Shown: piece after piece, positions 7,159 through 7,571 of the stretch
How positions within the stretch are numbered: position 1 is the stretch's first letter
Layout: each line of letters starts with the position of its first letter
From: Dehalococcoidia bacterium
GTDB lineage: Bacteria; Chloroflexota; Dehalococcoidia; UBA6926
Length of the DNA: 7,571 bases
Reading direction: 5' to 3'
Assembly: GCA_029941095.1 (NCBI GenBank)
Contig: JAPYRO010000059.1
Coordinates: 1 to 7,571, forward strand
Made by a program: the position numbers and the translations under genes
The notes under the pieces: generated by a model
Databases searched by the model: none
Told to the model about the DNA's origin: nothing
Seen by the model: the letters and a program-made list of their open reading frames with translations, nothing else

Positions 7159-7571
7159 TATTCACCTTTACCCATAGGAGCTTCGTCAGTTATATCAAAC
7201 ACAAAATCGCCTTTATGAATTGTCGCAATTATTTTCCCTTTAAGATTACACCCATCAAGGGGTGTATTACGTCCTTTAGAAACAAACTTTTCGGATTTTA
7301 CTACCCATTCGGTTGATGGGTCTATAATAACTATATCGGCGACGCCTCCTTTGACAAGCGTCCCTAAACCATCTTTTAAATATTTATCTGGCAATAAAGA
7401 TGCTGGTTTCACTGTGAATTTCTCAATTAATTCCCCTATGTTCATCTTCCCTGTTTCCACAATAGCAGTGAATAGTAAACTAAATGCAGTCTCAATACCA
7501 GAGATTCCCGGGATAGCGTTATCGAATCTCCCTTTTTTATCTTCCAAAGCATGCGGTGCGTGATCTGTGGC
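7158..7571 (-). CDS. pyrC: Dihydroorotase, C-terminal part
   Basis: The frame is open through the right edge, so the 137 residues seen are the C-terminal third of a class I dihydroorotase, the cytoplasmic metal enzyme that closes carbamoyl aspartate to dihydroorotate. The fragment opens with 'ATDHAPHALEDK'; the Asp of this TDHAPH motif is the catalytic/metal-site aspartate of the amidohydrolase barrel. Next comes 'PGISGIET', a family signature. The C-terminal 'GGVADIVIIDPSTEWVV' and 'NTPLDGCNLKGKIIATIHKGDFVF' correspond to the composite beta-domain that closes amidohydrolases. A TTG at 7547 is an internal codon. The N-terminal HxH metal-binding part is outside the window. It is the first gene of the visible operon and overlaps carA by one base. 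Allantoinase and hydantoinase relatives share this fold, but the pyr neighbours make dihydroorotase the clear choice. Confidence 0.93.
   Translation of the reverse strand, partial: ATDHAPHALEDKKGRFDNAIPGISGIETAFSLLFTAIVETGKMNIGELIEKFTVKPASLLPDKYLKDGLGTLVKGGVADIVIIDPSTEWVVKSEKFVSKGRNTPLDGCNLKGKIIATIHKGDFVFDITDEAPMGKGE
7163..7169 (-). promoter_or_regulatory. Ribosome binding site of carA inside the end of pyrC
   Basis: On the minus strand AAAGGTG lies just before the carA ATG, with its AAAGG core 6 bases upstream. It is within the last codons of pyrC, which fits coupled translation across the TAATG overlap. Confidence 0.6.

Noticed and set aside
7158..7547. Dihydroorotase starting at the TTG at 7547
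   Set aside because: The frame continues to the window edge and encodes the conserved TDHAPH motif upstream of that codon, so the TTG is an internal Leu.

Overview
The window is a stretch of bacterial chromosome dominated by a minus-strand operon for de novo pyrimidine (UMP) synthesis. Read in the direction of transcription (high to low coordinates), the order is pyrC (only its 3' part is present), carA, an unrecognised three-helix membrane protein, carB, pyrK, and then a TauE/SafE-type membrane transporter. At the low-coordinate edge the 3' end of a plus-strand gene, probably a nitronate monooxygenase-type flavoenzyme, faces the transporter tail to tail. Coding density is high and no gap reaches 100 bases. 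No RNA genes, mobile elements, CRISPR arrays or origins were seen.

The organism is a bacterium with AT-rich DNA, Shine-Dalgarno translation and some TTG starts. A bacterial pyr operon combining carA/carB with a pyrK subunit occurs in several phyla. The low GC and compact spacing would suit a streamlined environmental lineage, for example marine Chloroflexota (SAR202-like). That placement is a low-confidence guess from style and is not demonstrated here.

CarA releases ammonia from glutamine and CarB uses it with bicarbonate and two ATP to make carbamoyl phosphate. Aspartate transcarbamoylase, not in the window, would make carbamoyl aspartate, which PyrC cyclises to dihydroorotate. PyrK is the electron-transfer subunit of a type 1B dihydroorotate dehydrogenase, but its catalytic partner PyrD is not next to it here. 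The pyrC/carA and carB/pyrK junctions overlap (TAATG and ATGA). The membrane-protein gene between carA and carB instead has gaps of 91 and 62 bases on its two sides.

Nothing here amounts to a clearly new system. The items most worth checking are the unknown membrane protein embedded between the two carbamoyl-phosphate synthetase subunits, the paired insertions and the NVR motif in CarB, the missing pyrD partner, and the transporter gene trailing the operon.
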